A stretch of DNA of 64,000 bases from Streptomyces viridiviolaceus. GTDB lineage: Bacteria; Actinomycetota; Actinomycetes; Streptomycetales; Streptomycetaceae. Shown piece after piece: positions 1 through 8,304 of the stretch (positions are counted from its first letter, which is position 1; the number at the start of each line of letters is the position of its first letter). The position numbers and the translations under genes are program-made. Below the pieces are notes generated by a model, which was not told the origin of the DNA, did no database searches, and saw only the letters and a list, made by a program, of their open reading frames with translations. Location: positions 1 to 64,000 of the forward strand of contig NZ_BMWA01000025.1 in the NCBI RefSeq assembly GCF_014650995.1, in the 5' to 3' direction.

Positions 1-2
1 AG

Positions 3-77
3 GCCGGAGTCCACCTCGCCGCACTCATCCTCTGGCTCCGCGAACCCAACCAAGATCCTTTGTCAGACAGGACCTAG
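3..77 (+). CDS. C-terminal tail of an upstream gene (partial)
   Basis: An open frame enters from the window edge and stops at TAG 75-77, giving about 24 residues that end in REPNQDPLSDRT. The start lies outside the window and no domain can be recognised from so short a tail. In several actinobacteria the WYL-domain gene pafC lies just upstream of tatA, so this could be the end of pafC. That identity rests only on remembered gene order, and the frame could also be non-coding. Confidence 0.35.
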   Translation, partial: AGVHLAALILWLREPNQDPLSDRT

Positions 78-140
78 GGCTCCACGGTTCAAGGCGCCAC
101 GGTCTTGGGCTCCACGGTTCAAGGGCTCCACGGTTTAGGG
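77..140. repeat. short direct repeats GGGCTCCACGGTT
   Basis: GGGCTCCACGGTTCAAGG occurs at 77-94 and 107-124, and a variant GGGCTCCACGGTTTAGGG at 123-140, so copies two and three overlap by two bases. A weaker CCACGG copy sits near 97. The array directly precedes the predicted promoter of the small membrane-protein gene. Confidence 0.8.
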
Positions 141-164
141 CGGTGCCGCCCGACGGTCTAGGCT
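135..164 (+). promoter_or_regulatory. possible leaderless promoter of the small membrane protein
   Basis: TTAGGG at 135-140 and TAGGCT at 159-164 are 18 bases apart. The -10-like box ends 7 bases before the ATG at 172, so transcription would begin at or next to the start codon. No ribosome-binding site is visible before that ATG, which fits a leaderless mRNA. Confidence 0.3.
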
Positions 165-171
165 CGGCGTC

Positions 172-366
172 ATGTTCTGGCCGATGTTCGCGGTTGCCGT
201 GGGTTTCGTGGGTCTTGCCGTTCTCGCGGTGTTCGCCGTGCGGGTGTTCGTGGAGGCCCGGCGTCTGGGCAGTCAGGTGACGGAATCGGCGCGCCGGATC
301 AACCGGGCCGCGGAGGACCTGGAGCGGGCGGCGGCGAGCGCGGCCCGCGCCGTGGACACCCTGTGA
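172..366 (+). CDS. small single-span membrane protein
   Basis: A 64-residue protein. Residues 2-25 form one hydrophobic transmembrane helix. The rest is an amphipathic, Ala/Arg/Glu-rich helix (about 28-64) that looks coiled-coil-like and would lie in the cytoplasm. There is no known catalytic motif. It is co-directional with tatA and tatC, but 283 bases separate it from tatA, which seems to have its own promoter. A short anchor plus amphipathic helix superficially recalls TatA/TatB, but the TatA hinge is absent. The function is unknown. The ATG is chosen because a -10-like box lies just upstream and no other start fits. Confidence 0.65.
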   Translation: MFWPMFAVAVGFVGLAVLAVFAVRVFVEARRLGSQVTESARRINRAAEDLERAAASAARAVDTL

Positions 367-388
367 AGGTCCGGATGCCGATACGCGC

Positions 389-425
389 CGGACGTCCGTG
401 AGTGACGCAGCGGACGTCCGTGAGT
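389..425. repeat. 15-bp direct repeat CGGACGTCCGTGAGT
   Basis: Exact copies lie at 389-403 and 411-425, a 22-base period or two helical turns, between the small membrane-protein gene and tatA. Each copy contains the palindrome CGGACGTCCG. The spacing suits a protein bound on one face of the DNA, but no regulator can be named. Confidence 0.6.
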
Positions 426-532
426 TGCGTTTTGGGCCACTTCGCCCTGTCACCCCACAGGTCCCGGCAGGTACGCTGCTGGTCGCGGACCGGAGAACGA
501 GGCCCGGACGCGGACGGGAGTACGCACAGGGA

Positions 533-563
533 TTGCCTCACGTTCACCCCTGAGCGTTACGAT
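533..563 (+). promoter_or_regulatory. candidate tatA promoter
   Basis: TTGCCT (533-538) and TACGAT (558-563) are 19 bases apart and lie about 87 bases upstream of the tatA ATG. The spacing is one base longer than ideal for a housekeeping streptomycete promoter. A perfect 16-bp palindrome at 593-608 would fall in the 5' untranslated region. Confidence 0.35.
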
Positions 564-592
564 CGCTGCACAACACGATCGATCGGACGCAT

Positions 593-608
593 GTCCGACC
601 GGTCGGAC
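593..608. promoter_or_regulatory. perfect 16-bp palindrome upstream of tatA
   Basis: GTCCGACCGGTCGGAC is fully self-complementary. It lies 42 bases upstream of tatA and downstream of the candidate promoter, so it could be an operator or an RNA hairpin. The related string CGACCGGTCGGACA recurs in the infC leader near 34794. Confidence 0.4.
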
Positions 609-649
609 AGCACCCCCACCCAGTCGCCTCGGTGAGAAGGTAAAGACTT

Positions 650-934
650 ATGTTCGGAAGGCTCGGCGCCCCCGAGATCATTCTCATCCTCGTCGTCATC
701 ATCCTGCTGTTCGGCGCGAAGAAGCTTCCGGACATGGCGCGGTCGCTCGGCAAGTCCGCGCGCATCCTCAAGAGCGAGGCCAAGGCGATGAAGGAGGACA
801 ACAAGTCCTCCGCTCCCGCCGACCCGCCGAACACCGGCGAGCAGCCCCCGGCGCAGCGCACCATCCAGGCCGCCCCCGGCGATGTGACCAGCTCCCGCCC
901 GGTCACCGAGCCGACGGACACGACCAAGCGCTGA
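650..934 (+). CDS. tatA: Sec-independent protein translocase subunit TatA
   Basis: TatA oligomerises to form the passage for folded twin-arginine proteins. The 94-residue protein has the family layout: a transmembrane helix (about 8-22), the FGAKKLPD hinge (about 21-28), an amphipathic helix (about 28-46), and a hydrophilic Pro/Ser/Thr-rich tail. Its length is typical for actinobacteria. GAGAAGG lies just upstream of the ATG. tatC follows after 47 bases and is probably cotranscribed. No tatB is present nearby. In Streptomyces tatB is encoded elsewhere (known from the genus). A likely substrate in this window is the RR-signal protein at 47613. Confidence 0.95.
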   Translation: MFGRLGAPEIILILVVIILLFGAKKLPDMARSLGKSARILKSEAKAMKEDNKSSAPADPPNTGEQPPAQRTIQAAPGDVTSSRPVTEPTDTTKR

Positions 935-981
935 CGCAGGGCCGGTGACCTCCGGCCCGCCGCACGAGATGGGAACGTGGG

Positions 982-1929
982 TTGCTGAAGCCTGCCCGCA
1001 AGAAGGAGAAGGATCCCGAGGGGCGGATGCCCCTTGCGGAGCACCTCCGTGAGCTCCGCAACCGGCTCGCGAAGGCGCTGCTGGCCATCGTCGTCGTCAC
1101 CGTCGTCGCCGCCTTCTTCTACAACGACATCATCAACTTCTTCACCAAGCCGGTCCTCGATTCGGTCGGCTGCTCGAAGTCCTTCGAGGAGCTGGCGAAG
1201 ACGGCGGACGAGAACCGGTGTGCGCAGATCACGATCAACGGTCTGCTCACGCCCTTCACCCTGGCGCTGAAGGTCTCCCTGATGGCGGGTGTCGTGCTCG
1301 CCTCCCCGATCTGGCTCTACCAGTTGTGGGCGTTCGTCGCCCCGGGGCTGCACCGGCACGAGAAGAAGTACGCCTACGCCTTCGTCGCCACGGGCGTCCC
1401 GCTCTTCCTCGGTGGTGCCTTCTTCGCCTACAAGGTGCTGCCCACCACGGCGAAGGTCCTGATCGAGTTCACGCCCTTCGGCGTCGACAACCTGCTGCCG
1501 CTGGACGACCTGCTCGACCTCGTCACGCGCATGGTGATCGTCTTCGGTCTCTCCTTCGAGCTGCCGCTGCTGCTGATCATGCTCAACTTCACCGGGGTGC
1601 TGACCGGCAAGCGGATGCTCGGCTGGTGGCGTGCGATGATCATGGGCATCACGCTGTTCGCCGCCATCGCCACGCCCAGCACGGACCCGCTGACCATGAT
1701 GGCGCTGGCCGGACCGATCTGGGTGCTGTACTTCGGCGCCGTGGCCATCGCCCTGCTCAACGACCGCCGCAGGCGCCGCCAGGAGGCCCTGGGTCCCGCC
1801 GACGACGAGGCCTCCGAGCTGGACCTCACCCCGGAGGACGTCGGCGAGGTCGAGCCCGTGACGGCCAGCCGCGCCCTGCCCGAGCAGGCGAAGACGGAGC
1901 GGGTCAACGGCTACGACGACGTGACGTGA
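982..1929 (+). CDS. tatC: Sec-independent protein translocase subunit TatC
   Basis: TatC is the six-span membrane receptor that recognises twin-arginine signal peptides. The protein is 315 residues from a TTG start. The conserved N-terminal cytoplasmic motif EHLRELRNR lies at about 20-28, followed by the alternating hydrophobic segments of the family. After about residue 255 comes a charged, acidic C-terminal extension common in actinobacteria. The TTG is chosen because the upstream ATG at 968 is out of frame. A later ATG at 1027 (MPLAEHL) would still keep the conserved motif. The stop codon lies inside a GTGAC pentamer array (1921-1970). Confidence 0.93.
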   Translation: MLKPARKKEKDPEGRMPLAEHLRELRNRLAKALLAIVVVTVVAAFFYNDIINFFTKPVLDSVGCSKSFEELAKTADENRCAQITINGLLTPFTLALKVSLMAGVVLASPIWLYQLWAFVAPGLHRHEKKYAYAFVATGVPLFLGGAFFAYKVLPTTAKVLIEFTPFGVDNLLPLDDLLDLVTRMVIVFGLSFELPLLLIMLNFTGVLTGKRMLGWWRAMIMGITLFAAIATPSTDPLTMMALAGPIWVLYFGAVAIALLNDRRRRRQEALGPADDEASELDLTPEDVGEVEPVTASRALPEQAKTERVNGYDDVT

Positions 1930-1970
1930 CGCCACGTGACACACCGTGACGTGACGTGATGTGACGCCAC
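1921..1970. repeat. GTGAC pentamer microsatellite
   Basis: Ten consecutive pentamers in register run GTGAC, GTGAC, GCCAC, GTGAC, ACACC, GTGAC, GTGAC, GTGAT, GTGAC, GCCAC. Six are exact GTGAC. The first two contain the end and TGA stop of tatC and the rest is noncoding. Slippage in the first units would change the last TatC residues. Confidence 0.75.
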
Positions 1971-2079
1971 GCCCGGGCCGTGCGTCCCCGCGACGCGGCC
2001 CGGGCCCCGCCGGGGCCGGACCCTGATCCGGATAATGATCGTCCTGTTGTCAGTGTGGCCCGGTACGCTCGAAAGCACG

Positions 2080-4887
2080 ATGACAGAGGACCTCTCACCG
2101 GCCGAGCGGTACGCGGCAGCCCGTAAGCGCGCTGCCGAGCAGGCCACCGCGCTCGCCTCCTTCCGCGAGATGTACGACTTCGGCCTCGACCCCTTCCAGA
2201 TCGAGGCCTGTCAGGCCCTCGAAGCGGGCAAGGGCGTGCTGGTGGCCGCACCCACCGGCTCCGGCAAGACGATCGTCGGCGAGTTCGCCGTCCACCTCGC
2301 CCTCCAGCAGGGCAAGAAGTGCTTCTACACGACGCCCATCAAGGCGCTGTCCAACCAGAAGTACGCCGACCTGTGCCGCCGCTACGGCACCGGGAAGGTG
2401 GGCCTGCTCACCGGCGACAACAGCGTGAACTCCGAGGCCCCGGTGGTCGTGATGACCACCGAGGTGCTGCGCAACATGCTGTACGCCGGCTCCCAGACCC
2501 TCCTCGGCCTCGGCTACGTGGTCATGGACGAGGTGCACTACCTCTCCGACCGCTTCCGCGGCGCCGTCTGGGAGGAAGTGATCATCCACCTCCCCGAGTC
2601 GGTGACCCTGGTGTCACTGTCGGCCACCGTGTCGAACGCGGAGGAGTTCGGCGACTGGCTCGACACCGTGCGCGGCGACACCCAGGTGATCGTCGCCGAG
2701 CACCGGCCCGTGCCGCTGTTCCAGCACGTGCTGGCCGGGCGCCGGATGTACGACCTGTTCGAGGAGGGCGAGGGTCACAAGAAGGCCGTCAACCCCGACC
2801 TCACGCGCATGGCACGCATGGAGGCGAGCCGCCCGTCGTACCAGGACCGCAGGCGTGGCCGGGCCATGAAGGAGGCCGACCGCGAGCGGGAGCGCAGGCA
2901 GCGCTCCCGCATCTGGACGCCGAGCCGGCCGGAGGTCATCGAGCGGCTCGACTCCGAGGGGCTGCTGCCGGCGATCACCTTCATCTTCAGCCGCGCCGCC
3001 TGCGAGGCCGCCGTCCAGCAGTGCCTGTACGCGGGGCTCAGGCTCAACGACGAGGAGGCGCGGGAACAGGTGCGCGCCCTCGTCGAGGAGCGCACGGCCT
3101 CCATCCCCCCGGAGGACCTGCACGTCCTGGGCTACTACGAGTGGCTGGAGGGCCTGGAGCGGGGCATCGCCGCCCACCACGCGGGCATGCTGCCGACCTT
3201 CAAGGAGGTCGTGGAGGAGCTGTTCGTACGCGGCCTGGTCAAGGCGGTCTTCGCGACCGAGACCCTCGCCCTCGGTATCAACATGCCCGCCCGTTCCGTG
3301 GTGCTGGAGAAGCTCGTCAAGTGGAACGGCGAGCAGCACGCCGACATCACCCCCGGCGAGTACACCCAGCTCACCGGCCGGGCCGGCCGGCGCGGCATCG
3401 ACGTCGAGGGCCACGCGGTCGTGCTGTGGCAGCGCGGGATGAACCCCGAGCACCTCGCCGGACTGGCCGGCACGCGCACGTACCCGCTGCGGTCCAGCTT
3501 CAAGCCGTCGTACAACATGGCGGTCAACCTGGTCGAGCAGTTCGGCCGGCACCGCTCGCGGGAGCTGCTGGAGACCTCCTTCGCGCAGTTCCAGGCGGAC
3601 AAGTCGGTCGTCGGGATCTCCCGGCAGGTGCAGCGCAACGAGGAGGGCCTGGAGGGCTACAAGGCCTCCATGACCTGCCACCTCGGCGACTTCGAGGAGT
3701 ACGCGCGGCTGCGCCGCGAGCTGAAGGACCGCGAGACGGAGCTGGCCCGGCAGGGCGCCGCCCAGCGGCGTGCCGAGGCGGCCGTGGCGCTGGAGAAGCT
3801 CAAGCCGGGCGACGTCATCCACGTGCCCACGGGCAAGTACGCGGGCCTCGCCCTGGTGCTGGACCCCGGCCTGCCCGCCGGGCGGTCCAACGGCCACCGC
3901 GGCTTCGAGTACCACGACGGGCCGCGCCCCCTGGTGCTGACCGCCGAGCGGCAGGTCAAGCGGCTGGCGTCGATCGACTTCCCGGTGCCGGTCGAGGCGC
4001 TGGAGCGGATGCGGATCCCGAAGTCCTTCAACCCGCGCTCGCCGCAGTCCCGCCGGGACCTCGCCTCCGCACTGCGCACCAAGGCGGGGCACATCCCGCC
4101 CGAGCGGGCCCGCAAGAAGCGGTCCCAGGCCGCCGACGACCGGGAGATCGCCCGCCTGCGCAAGGCGATTCGCGCCCATCCCTGCCACGGCTGCGACGAC
4201 CGCGAGGACCACGCGCGCTGGGCCGAGCGCTACCACCGGCTGCTGCGCGACACCTCGCAGCTGGAGCGCCGGATCGAGGGCCGGACGAACACCATCGCCC
4301 GTACCTTCGACCGGATCGTCGCGCTGCTGACGGAGATGGACTACCTGCGCGGCGACGAGGTCACGGAGCACGGCAAGCGGCTCGCCCGGCTCTACGGCGA
4401 GCTCGACCTGCTCGCCAGCGAGTGCCTGCGCGAGGGGGTCTGGGAGGGACTCTCCCCGGCCGAACTCGCCGCCTGCGTCTCGGCGCTGGTGTACGAGTCC
4501 CGGGTCGCCGACGACGCCATGGCGCCGAAGCTGCCCTCGGGCAAGGCCAAGGCCGCGCTCGGCGAGACGGTCCGTATCTGGGGCCGGCTCGACGCGCTGG
4601 AGGAGGAGTTCCGGATCAGCCAGACCGAGGGCGTCGGCCAGCGCGAACCCGACCTCGGCTTCGCCTGGGCCGCGTACATGTGGGCCTCCGGCAAGGGCCT
4701 CGACGAGGTGCTGCGGGAGGCGGAGATGCCGGCCGGTGACTTCGTGCGCTGGTGCAAGCAGGTCATCGACGTCCTCGGTCAGATCGCGGCCGCCGCGCCC
4801 GTCGATGGCTCGACCGTCCCGAAGAACGCGCGCAAGGCGGTCGACGGACTGCTGCGCGGGGTGGTCGCCTACTCGTCGGTGGGCTGA
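2080..4887 (+). CDS. helY: Ski2/HelY-type DEAD/DEAH-box RNA helicase
   Basis: A superfamily 2 helicase of about 935 residues. Visible motifs are Walker A APTGSGKT (about 57-64), MDEVH (about 149), SAT (about 180), HHAGMLP (about 366) and QLTGRAGRRG (about 429). A long middle region follows, with CHGC near 705 and a C-terminal DSHCT-like helical domain (about 760-930). This is the Mtr4/Ski2 architecture of mycobacterial HelY, which also follows tatC in Mycobacterium (established gene order). It probably remodels RNA, but the substrate is unknown. ATG 2080 is preferred over in-frame ATG 2035 because MTEDLSPAERY is a natural start and a -10-like TACGCT (2064-2069) sits 10 bases before it, suggesting a leaderless transcript. 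A terminator follows. Confidence 0.9.
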   Translation: MTEDLSPAERYAAARKRAAEQATALASFREMYDFGLDPFQIEACQALEAGKGVLVAAPTGSGKTIVGEFAVHLALQQGKKCFYTTPIKALSNQKYADLCRRYGTGKVGLLTGDNSVNSEAPVVVMTTEVLRNMLYAGSQTLLGLGYVVMDEVHYLSDRFRGAVWEEVIIHLPESVTLVSLSATVSNAEEFGDWLDTVRGDTQVIVAEHRPVPLFQHVLAGRRMYDLFEEGEGHKKAVNPDLTRMARMEASRPSYQDRRRGRAMKEADRERERRQRSRIWTPSRPEVIERLDSEGLLPAITFIFSRAACEAAVQQCLYAGLRLNDEEAREQVRALVEERTASIPPEDLHVLGYYEWLEGLERGIAAHHAGMLPTFKEVVEELFVRGLVKAVFATETLALGINMPARSVVLEKLVKWNGEQHADITPGEYTQLTGRAGRRGIDVEGHAVVLWQRGMNPEHLAGLAGTRTYPLRSSFKPSYNMAVNLVEQFGRHRSRELLETSFAQFQADKSVVGISRQVQRNEEGLEGYKASMTCHLGDFEEYARLRRELKDRETELARQGAAQRRAEAAVALEKLKPGDVIHVPTGKYAGLALVLDPGLPAGRSNGHRGFEYHDGPRPLVLTAERQVKRLASIDFPVPVEALERMRIPKSFNPRSPQSRRDLASALRTKAGHIPPERARKKRSQAADDREIARLRKAIRAHPCHGCDDREDHARWAERYHRLLRDTSQLERRIEGRTNTIARTFDRIVALLTEMDYLRGDEVTEHGKRLARLYGELDLLASECLREGVWEGLSPAELAACVSALVYESRVADDAMAPKLPSGKAKAALGETVRIWGRLDALEEEFRISQTEGVGQREPDLGFAWAAYMWASGKGLDEVLREAEMPAGDFVRWCKQVIDVLGQIAAAAPVDGSTVPKNARKAVDGLLRGVVAYSSVG

Positions 4888-4916
4888 CCGCCGCGGCGGA
4901 CGGTCCGTCGGAACGG

Positions 4917-4946
4917 AAACCACTCACCCCTTGCGGTGAGTGGTTT
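4917..4946 (+). terminator. intrinsic terminator after the helicase
   Basis: A perfect 12-bp stem, AAACCACTCACC (4917-4928) with GGTGAGTGGTTT (4935-4946), encloses the loop CCTTGC and ends in a short T run (4944-4947). It starts 29 bases after the helicase stop and would also insulate the conservon operon. Confidence 0.85.
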
Positions 4947-5213
4947 TCGTATGTCCGTACGTCGTTACGACGGGTGTTCGAGTAACTCCGCTGCGTGCAA
5001 ATGGGTCCGAGGCTACTACCGCCCCGGTGCCCGTTTCAGGCGCTTGCTGAATATGACACGGCGATGATCCGCTCGGACTAAGCTCGCCCGCAGCGCACCG
5101 AGTTGAGGCGAATTCGTGCGCTTGTTCCCTATGTGCAGAAGATGCGCACAACTCCCTGACATACCCCCCTGCAAGCTCCCCCATCCCTGCCGATTCGTTT
5201 TCAGAGGGCCTAC
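4947..5213. other. intergenic region upstream of the conservon
   Basis: About 270 bases between the helicase terminator and the first conservon gene. It must contain the conservon promoter. AT content is locally higher around 5047-5060 and 5110-5165, but no convincing paired -35/-10 boxes or operator dyad could be picked by eye, and no gene is seen. Confidence 0.5.
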
Positions 5214-6833
5214 ATGGTGAGTGTTGATTCCCCTCCCGGCCGACGCGAACTCCCCTACACGCGGGTGCTGTTGCTGCCGGCCATACTGATGGCCGCGGCG
5301 ACGGGGGCCGCCGTCGCCCTGGTGACGGAGCCGGCCCGTCCGGCCGTCGTCTGGTGCGGGGCCGTCGCCACGCTCCTGGTGATCGTCGCGGCGGGCGAAG
5401 CGGTCCGCCGCGGCCGCACCCTGAGGGCCCTGCGCGCCGAACACACCCGTCACACCTCGTCCCTGGAACGCCGGATCGCCGGCCACCAGGAGGAGATGGC
5501 CCGTATCGGCGGCGAGATCCTGCCCGCGGCGATCCGCTACATGCGCAAGGGGAACACCCCCGACGAGGTCATGCGGCACCTGGGCGATCTCGACCCCTCC
5601 TACGTCGACCTCGGCGAGCCCCAGCGCAAGCTGATCCGCATGGTGTGCGGCATCGTCGACCACGAGATCGCGATGCGCGAGTCCGGCGAGCGTTCCTTCG
5701 TCGACATCGCCCGCCGCGTCCAGGCGATCGTCCACCAGCAGAACAAGGAACTCCGCGAGATGGAGGAGGACCACGGCCGCAACCCCGAGGTCTTCGACGA
5801 CCTGCTGCGCATCGACCACGGCACCGCGCTGATCGGCCGACTCGCCGACTCCATCTCCGTCATCGGCGGCGGCCGGCCCGGACGCCAGTGGCCCGAGCCG
5901 GTCGCGCTGTACAGCGTGCTGCGCGGCGCCATGTCCCGGATCCTCGAGTACCGCCGGATCAACCTGGCCTCCATCGCCAAGGTCAACATCAAGGGAACCG
6001 CGGTCGAGCCGGTCATCCACGCCGCGGCGGAACTCCTGGACAACGCCACCCGCTACTCGCCGCCGCACGCCAAGGTGCACGTCACCGCGACCGAGGTGCA
6101 GAGCGGCGTCTGCATCGAGATCGAGGACGCCGGCGTCAGCCTCAGCGAGGAGTCCCGCGCCCGCATCGAGGGCCTGCTGGAAGAGGCCAAGCGCGGCACC
6201 GACGTGCAGGACCTCGGCGCCCACCCGCGCCTCGGCCTGTCCGTCGTCGGCCGGCTGTGCACGCAGTACGGGATGGACGTCTCGCTGCGGGCCTCCGCGT
6301 ACGGCGGGGTCCGGGCCATCCTCATCGTGCCGAGCAAGATGATGACCGACGAGCCCGGTGTCGGACTCGCCCACGGCATCGGCGCGACCTCTATTCCGCG
6401 CCCGGGCCCGGACGCGCTGCCCGGACCCAACCGCCCGCCCAAGAAGCGCCGTCCCACCAGTCCGCGCATTCCGGCCACGGTCTCCCTTGAGGACGACGTG
6501 CCCGTGGTCACCGAGTGGACGGCGGGCGGCCTCCCGCAGCGCCGCCGCCGGGTCAAGATGCCGCTCAGCCAGCGGCTCGCCGAGCAGGCGGCCTGGGAAC
6601 GGGAGGAGGCCGAGCGCGAGGCCCGCGAGGCCGCCGAACGGGCCCGGAACGGCTTGTCGGTGACCGAGGAGCCCGAGCCCGAGAAGGAGAAGACCGAGGA
6701 ACTCCCGCCGGGGCACTGGATCGGGGCCTTCTGGGAGGGCCTCAAGGGGCATCCGGGCATCACCCAGGCCCACCAGCAGTCCAGCAACGAGCCGGCCCAC
6801 GCCCCGGCCGACGACGAGGGGAATCTCAAGTGA
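5214..6833 (+). CDS. cvnA9: conservon sensor-kinase-like protein CvnA (RarA-like)
   Basis: A 539-residue membrane protein opening a five-gene conservon. Two transmembrane helices lie at about 18-38 and 44-62, followed by a helical region and a HATPase_c domain starting with ELLDNATRYSPP (about 274). No HisKA phospho-acceptor box is visible, as expected for CvnA proteins. The C-terminal about 150 residues are charged and disordered. Conservons form membrane-associated complexes thought to resemble eukaryotic G-protein systems. Content and position match S. coelicolor cvn9 (rar), which affects aerial mycelium formation (known). Its stop overlaps the next start in GTGA. GTG 5217 would be an alternative start. 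Confidence 0.9.
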   Translation: MVSVDSPPGRRELPYTRVLLLPAILMAAATGAAVALVTEPARPAVVWCGAVATLLVIVAAGEAVRRGRTLRALRAEHTRHTSSLERRIAGHQEEMARIGGEILPAAIRYMRKGNTPDEVMRHLGDLDPSYVDLGEPQRKLIRMVCGIVDHEIAMRESGERSFVDIARRVQAIVHQQNKELREMEEDHGRNPEVFDDLLRIDHGTALIGRLADSISVIGGGRPGRQWPEPVALYSVLRGAMSRILEYRRINLASIAKVNIKGTAVEPVIHAAAELLDNATRYSPPHAKVHVTATEVQSGVCIEIEDAGVSLSEESRARIEGLLEEAKRGTDVQDLGAHPRLGLSVVGRLCTQYGMDVSLRASAYGGVRAILIVPSKMMTDEPGVGLAHGIGATSIPRPGPDALPGPNRPPKKRRPTSPRIPATVSLEDDVPVVTEWTAGGLPQRRRRVKMPLSQRLAEQAAWEREEAEREAREAAERARNGLSVTEEPEPEKEKTEELPPGHWIGAFWEGLKGHPGITQAHQQSSNEPAHAPADDEGNLK

Positions 6834-7237
6834 TCGAGCAGCAAGGCAAGTTCGACTGGATGCTCAGGGACCTCTACGACGGCGTCCCGGGCATCGAGAT
6901 GATCGTGGTGCTCTCCGCCGACGGGCTGCGCATCGCCCGCTACTCCGGCGACCCGGACGCCGCCGACCGCGTCGCCGCCGCCTGCGCGGGACTGCAGAGC
7001 CTGGCGGGTGCCGTCGCCCAGGAGATCCCCACCAGCGACGGCGAGATGAAGATGGTCCTCATCGAGATGAACGGCGGCTACTTCTATCTGATGGCCGCCG
7101 GCCCCAACGCCTACCTCGCGGTGCTCTCCGACGTCCGTTGCGAGCCCGGCCGGATGGGCCTCAGCATGGCTGACCTGGTCGCCCGGATCGGCCCCCATCT
7201 GACCAGTCCCGCCCGGCGCAACGGGCAGACCGTATGA
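6830..7237 (+). CDS. cvnB9: conservon roadblock/LC7 protein CvnB
   Basis: A 135-residue protein of the roadblock/LC7 superfamily, typically the partner or exchange-factor-like regulator of small GTPases. The core with MIVVLSADGLRIARYSG (about 23-40) and the KMVLIEMNGGYFYLMAAG strand-helix region is typical. The GTG start at 6830 overlaps the cvnA stop by four bases (GTGA), and the stop overlaps the DUF742 start in ATGA. Tight coupling supports equimolar production of complex members. Confidence 0.9.
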   Translation: MIEQQGKFDWMLRDLYDGVPGIEMIVVLSADGLRIARYSGDPDAADRVAAACAGLQSLAGAVAQEIPTSDGEMKMVLIEMNGGYFYLMAAGPNAYLAVLSDVRCEPGRMGLSMADLVARIGPHLTSPARRNGQTV

Positions 7238-7650
7238 CTCCTCCCCAGCGCCAGAGGCGATCTCCGGGGCAGCCGCCCGCCGTGCCTCCCCCGGCGGACA
7301 CGCCCCCCAAGGAGGGGGAGCTCCGCAATCCCGAGCGGCTGTTCGTCATCGGCGGCGAAGCGGGCGGGGAGCGCGCCGCCGACCTCGACCTGGTCACGCT
7401 GATCGTGGCGCGCGCCGACCCGCCGGTGTCCGCCACTCCGGAGCAGGCGGCCGTGCTGCGGCTGTGCGCCGCGCCTCTGTCCGTCGCCGAGCTGTCGGCC
7501 TACCTGAGCCTGCCGTACAGCGTGGTGGCCGTGTTGCTCACCGACCTGCTGGCGGCGGAACTGGTGCAGGCCCGCGCTCCGATCGTCCGCCAGAAGGTCG
7601 CCGACCGATCCCTTCTCGAAGCGGTGATGCATGGACTTCAAAAGCTCTGA
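7234..7650 (+). CDS. cvnC9: conservon DUF742 protein CvnC
   Basis: A 138-residue DUF742 protein. The N-terminal about 30 residues are Pro/Arg-rich and disordered. The core (about 35-138) carries the winged-helix-like DUF742 fold with an LCAAPLSVAELSAYLSLPYS helix-turn segment. DUF742 proteins occur almost only in conservons, between the roadblock protein and the GTPase, and probably scaffold them. Both ends overlap neighbours: 4 bases with cvnB and 20 bases with cvnD. Confidence 0.9.
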   Translation: MTPPQRQRRSPGQPPAVPPPADTPPKEGELRNPERLFVIGGEAGGERAADLDLVTLIVARADPPVSATPEQAAVLRLCAAPLSVAELSAYLSLPYSVVAVLLTDLLAAELVQARAPIVRQKVADRSLLEAVMHGLQKL

Positions 7651-8251
7651 CACGATTCCGGGCCCACGGACGGAGGACCGGCTGCCGCACACGGCCGAGG
7701 CCGCCGTGAAGATCGTCATCGTCGGCGGCTTCGGCGTCGGCAAGACCACCATGGTCGGCTCGGTCAGCGAGATCAGACCGCTGACCACCGAGGAGACGAT
7801 GACCCAGGCCGGCATCGGCATCGACGACAACTTCGGCTCCGCCTCCAAGACCGCCACCACGGTGGCCATGGACTTCGGCCGCATCAGCATCACCGACCAG
7901 CTGGTGCTGTACCTCTTCGGCACGCCCGGCCAGGAGCGTTTCTGGTTCCTGTGGAACGGCCTCTTCGAGGGTGCGCTCGGTGCGGTGGTGCTGGTCGACA
8001 CCCGCCGTCTGGAGGTCAGCTTCGACGTCATGGGACGGCTGGAGGAGCGCGGCGTGCCGTTCGTGGTCGCCGTCAACTCCTTCCCTGACGCGCCCCGTTA
8101 CCCGGTCGCGGAGCTGCGGACGGCGCTCGACCTGCCCGAGGAGATCCCCATCCTCGACTGTGACGTGCGGCGCCGGGCCTCCAGCCGGGACGTCCTGATG
8201 ACCCTGATGCGCTTCCTGCACTCCCTCGCCATGAAGGGCGCGCTCACCTGA
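7631..8251 (+). CDS. cvnD9: conservon small GTPase CvnD
   Basis: A 206-residue Ras-like GTP-binding protein of the conservon family. The P-loop GGFGVGKTT is at about 32-40 and the switch II motif FGTPGQERF at about 96-104. AVNSF near 141-145 stands where the base-specificity NKxD motif is expected, so that motif is only partly conserved, as is usual for CvnD proteins. There is no membrane span, so it should be recruited by CvnA/B/C. It starts inside cvnC and is probably translated by coupling. Confidence 0.92.
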   Translation: MDFKSSDTIPGPRTEDRLPHTAEAAVKIVIVGGFGVGKTTMVGSVSEIRPLTTEETMTQAGIGIDDNFGSASKTATTVAMDFGRISITDQLVLYLFGTPGQERFWFLWNGLFEGALGAVVLVDTRRLEVSFDVMGRLEERGVPFVVAVNSFPDAPRYPVAELRTALDLPEEIPILDCDVRRRASSRDVLMTLMRFLHSLAMKGALT

Positions 8252-8304
8252 CCCGCGCGGCCGACCAACCCCCTCGACCCACACCTCTGTTGCGGAGCGA
8301 CACT

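Noticed and set aside
2614..4923. 769-codon minus-strand open frame opposite the helicase
   Set aside because: Same GC-driven shadow effect. Its translation is rich in Val/Leu/Gly/Ala/Arg with no motif, and the helicase motifs are on the plus strand.
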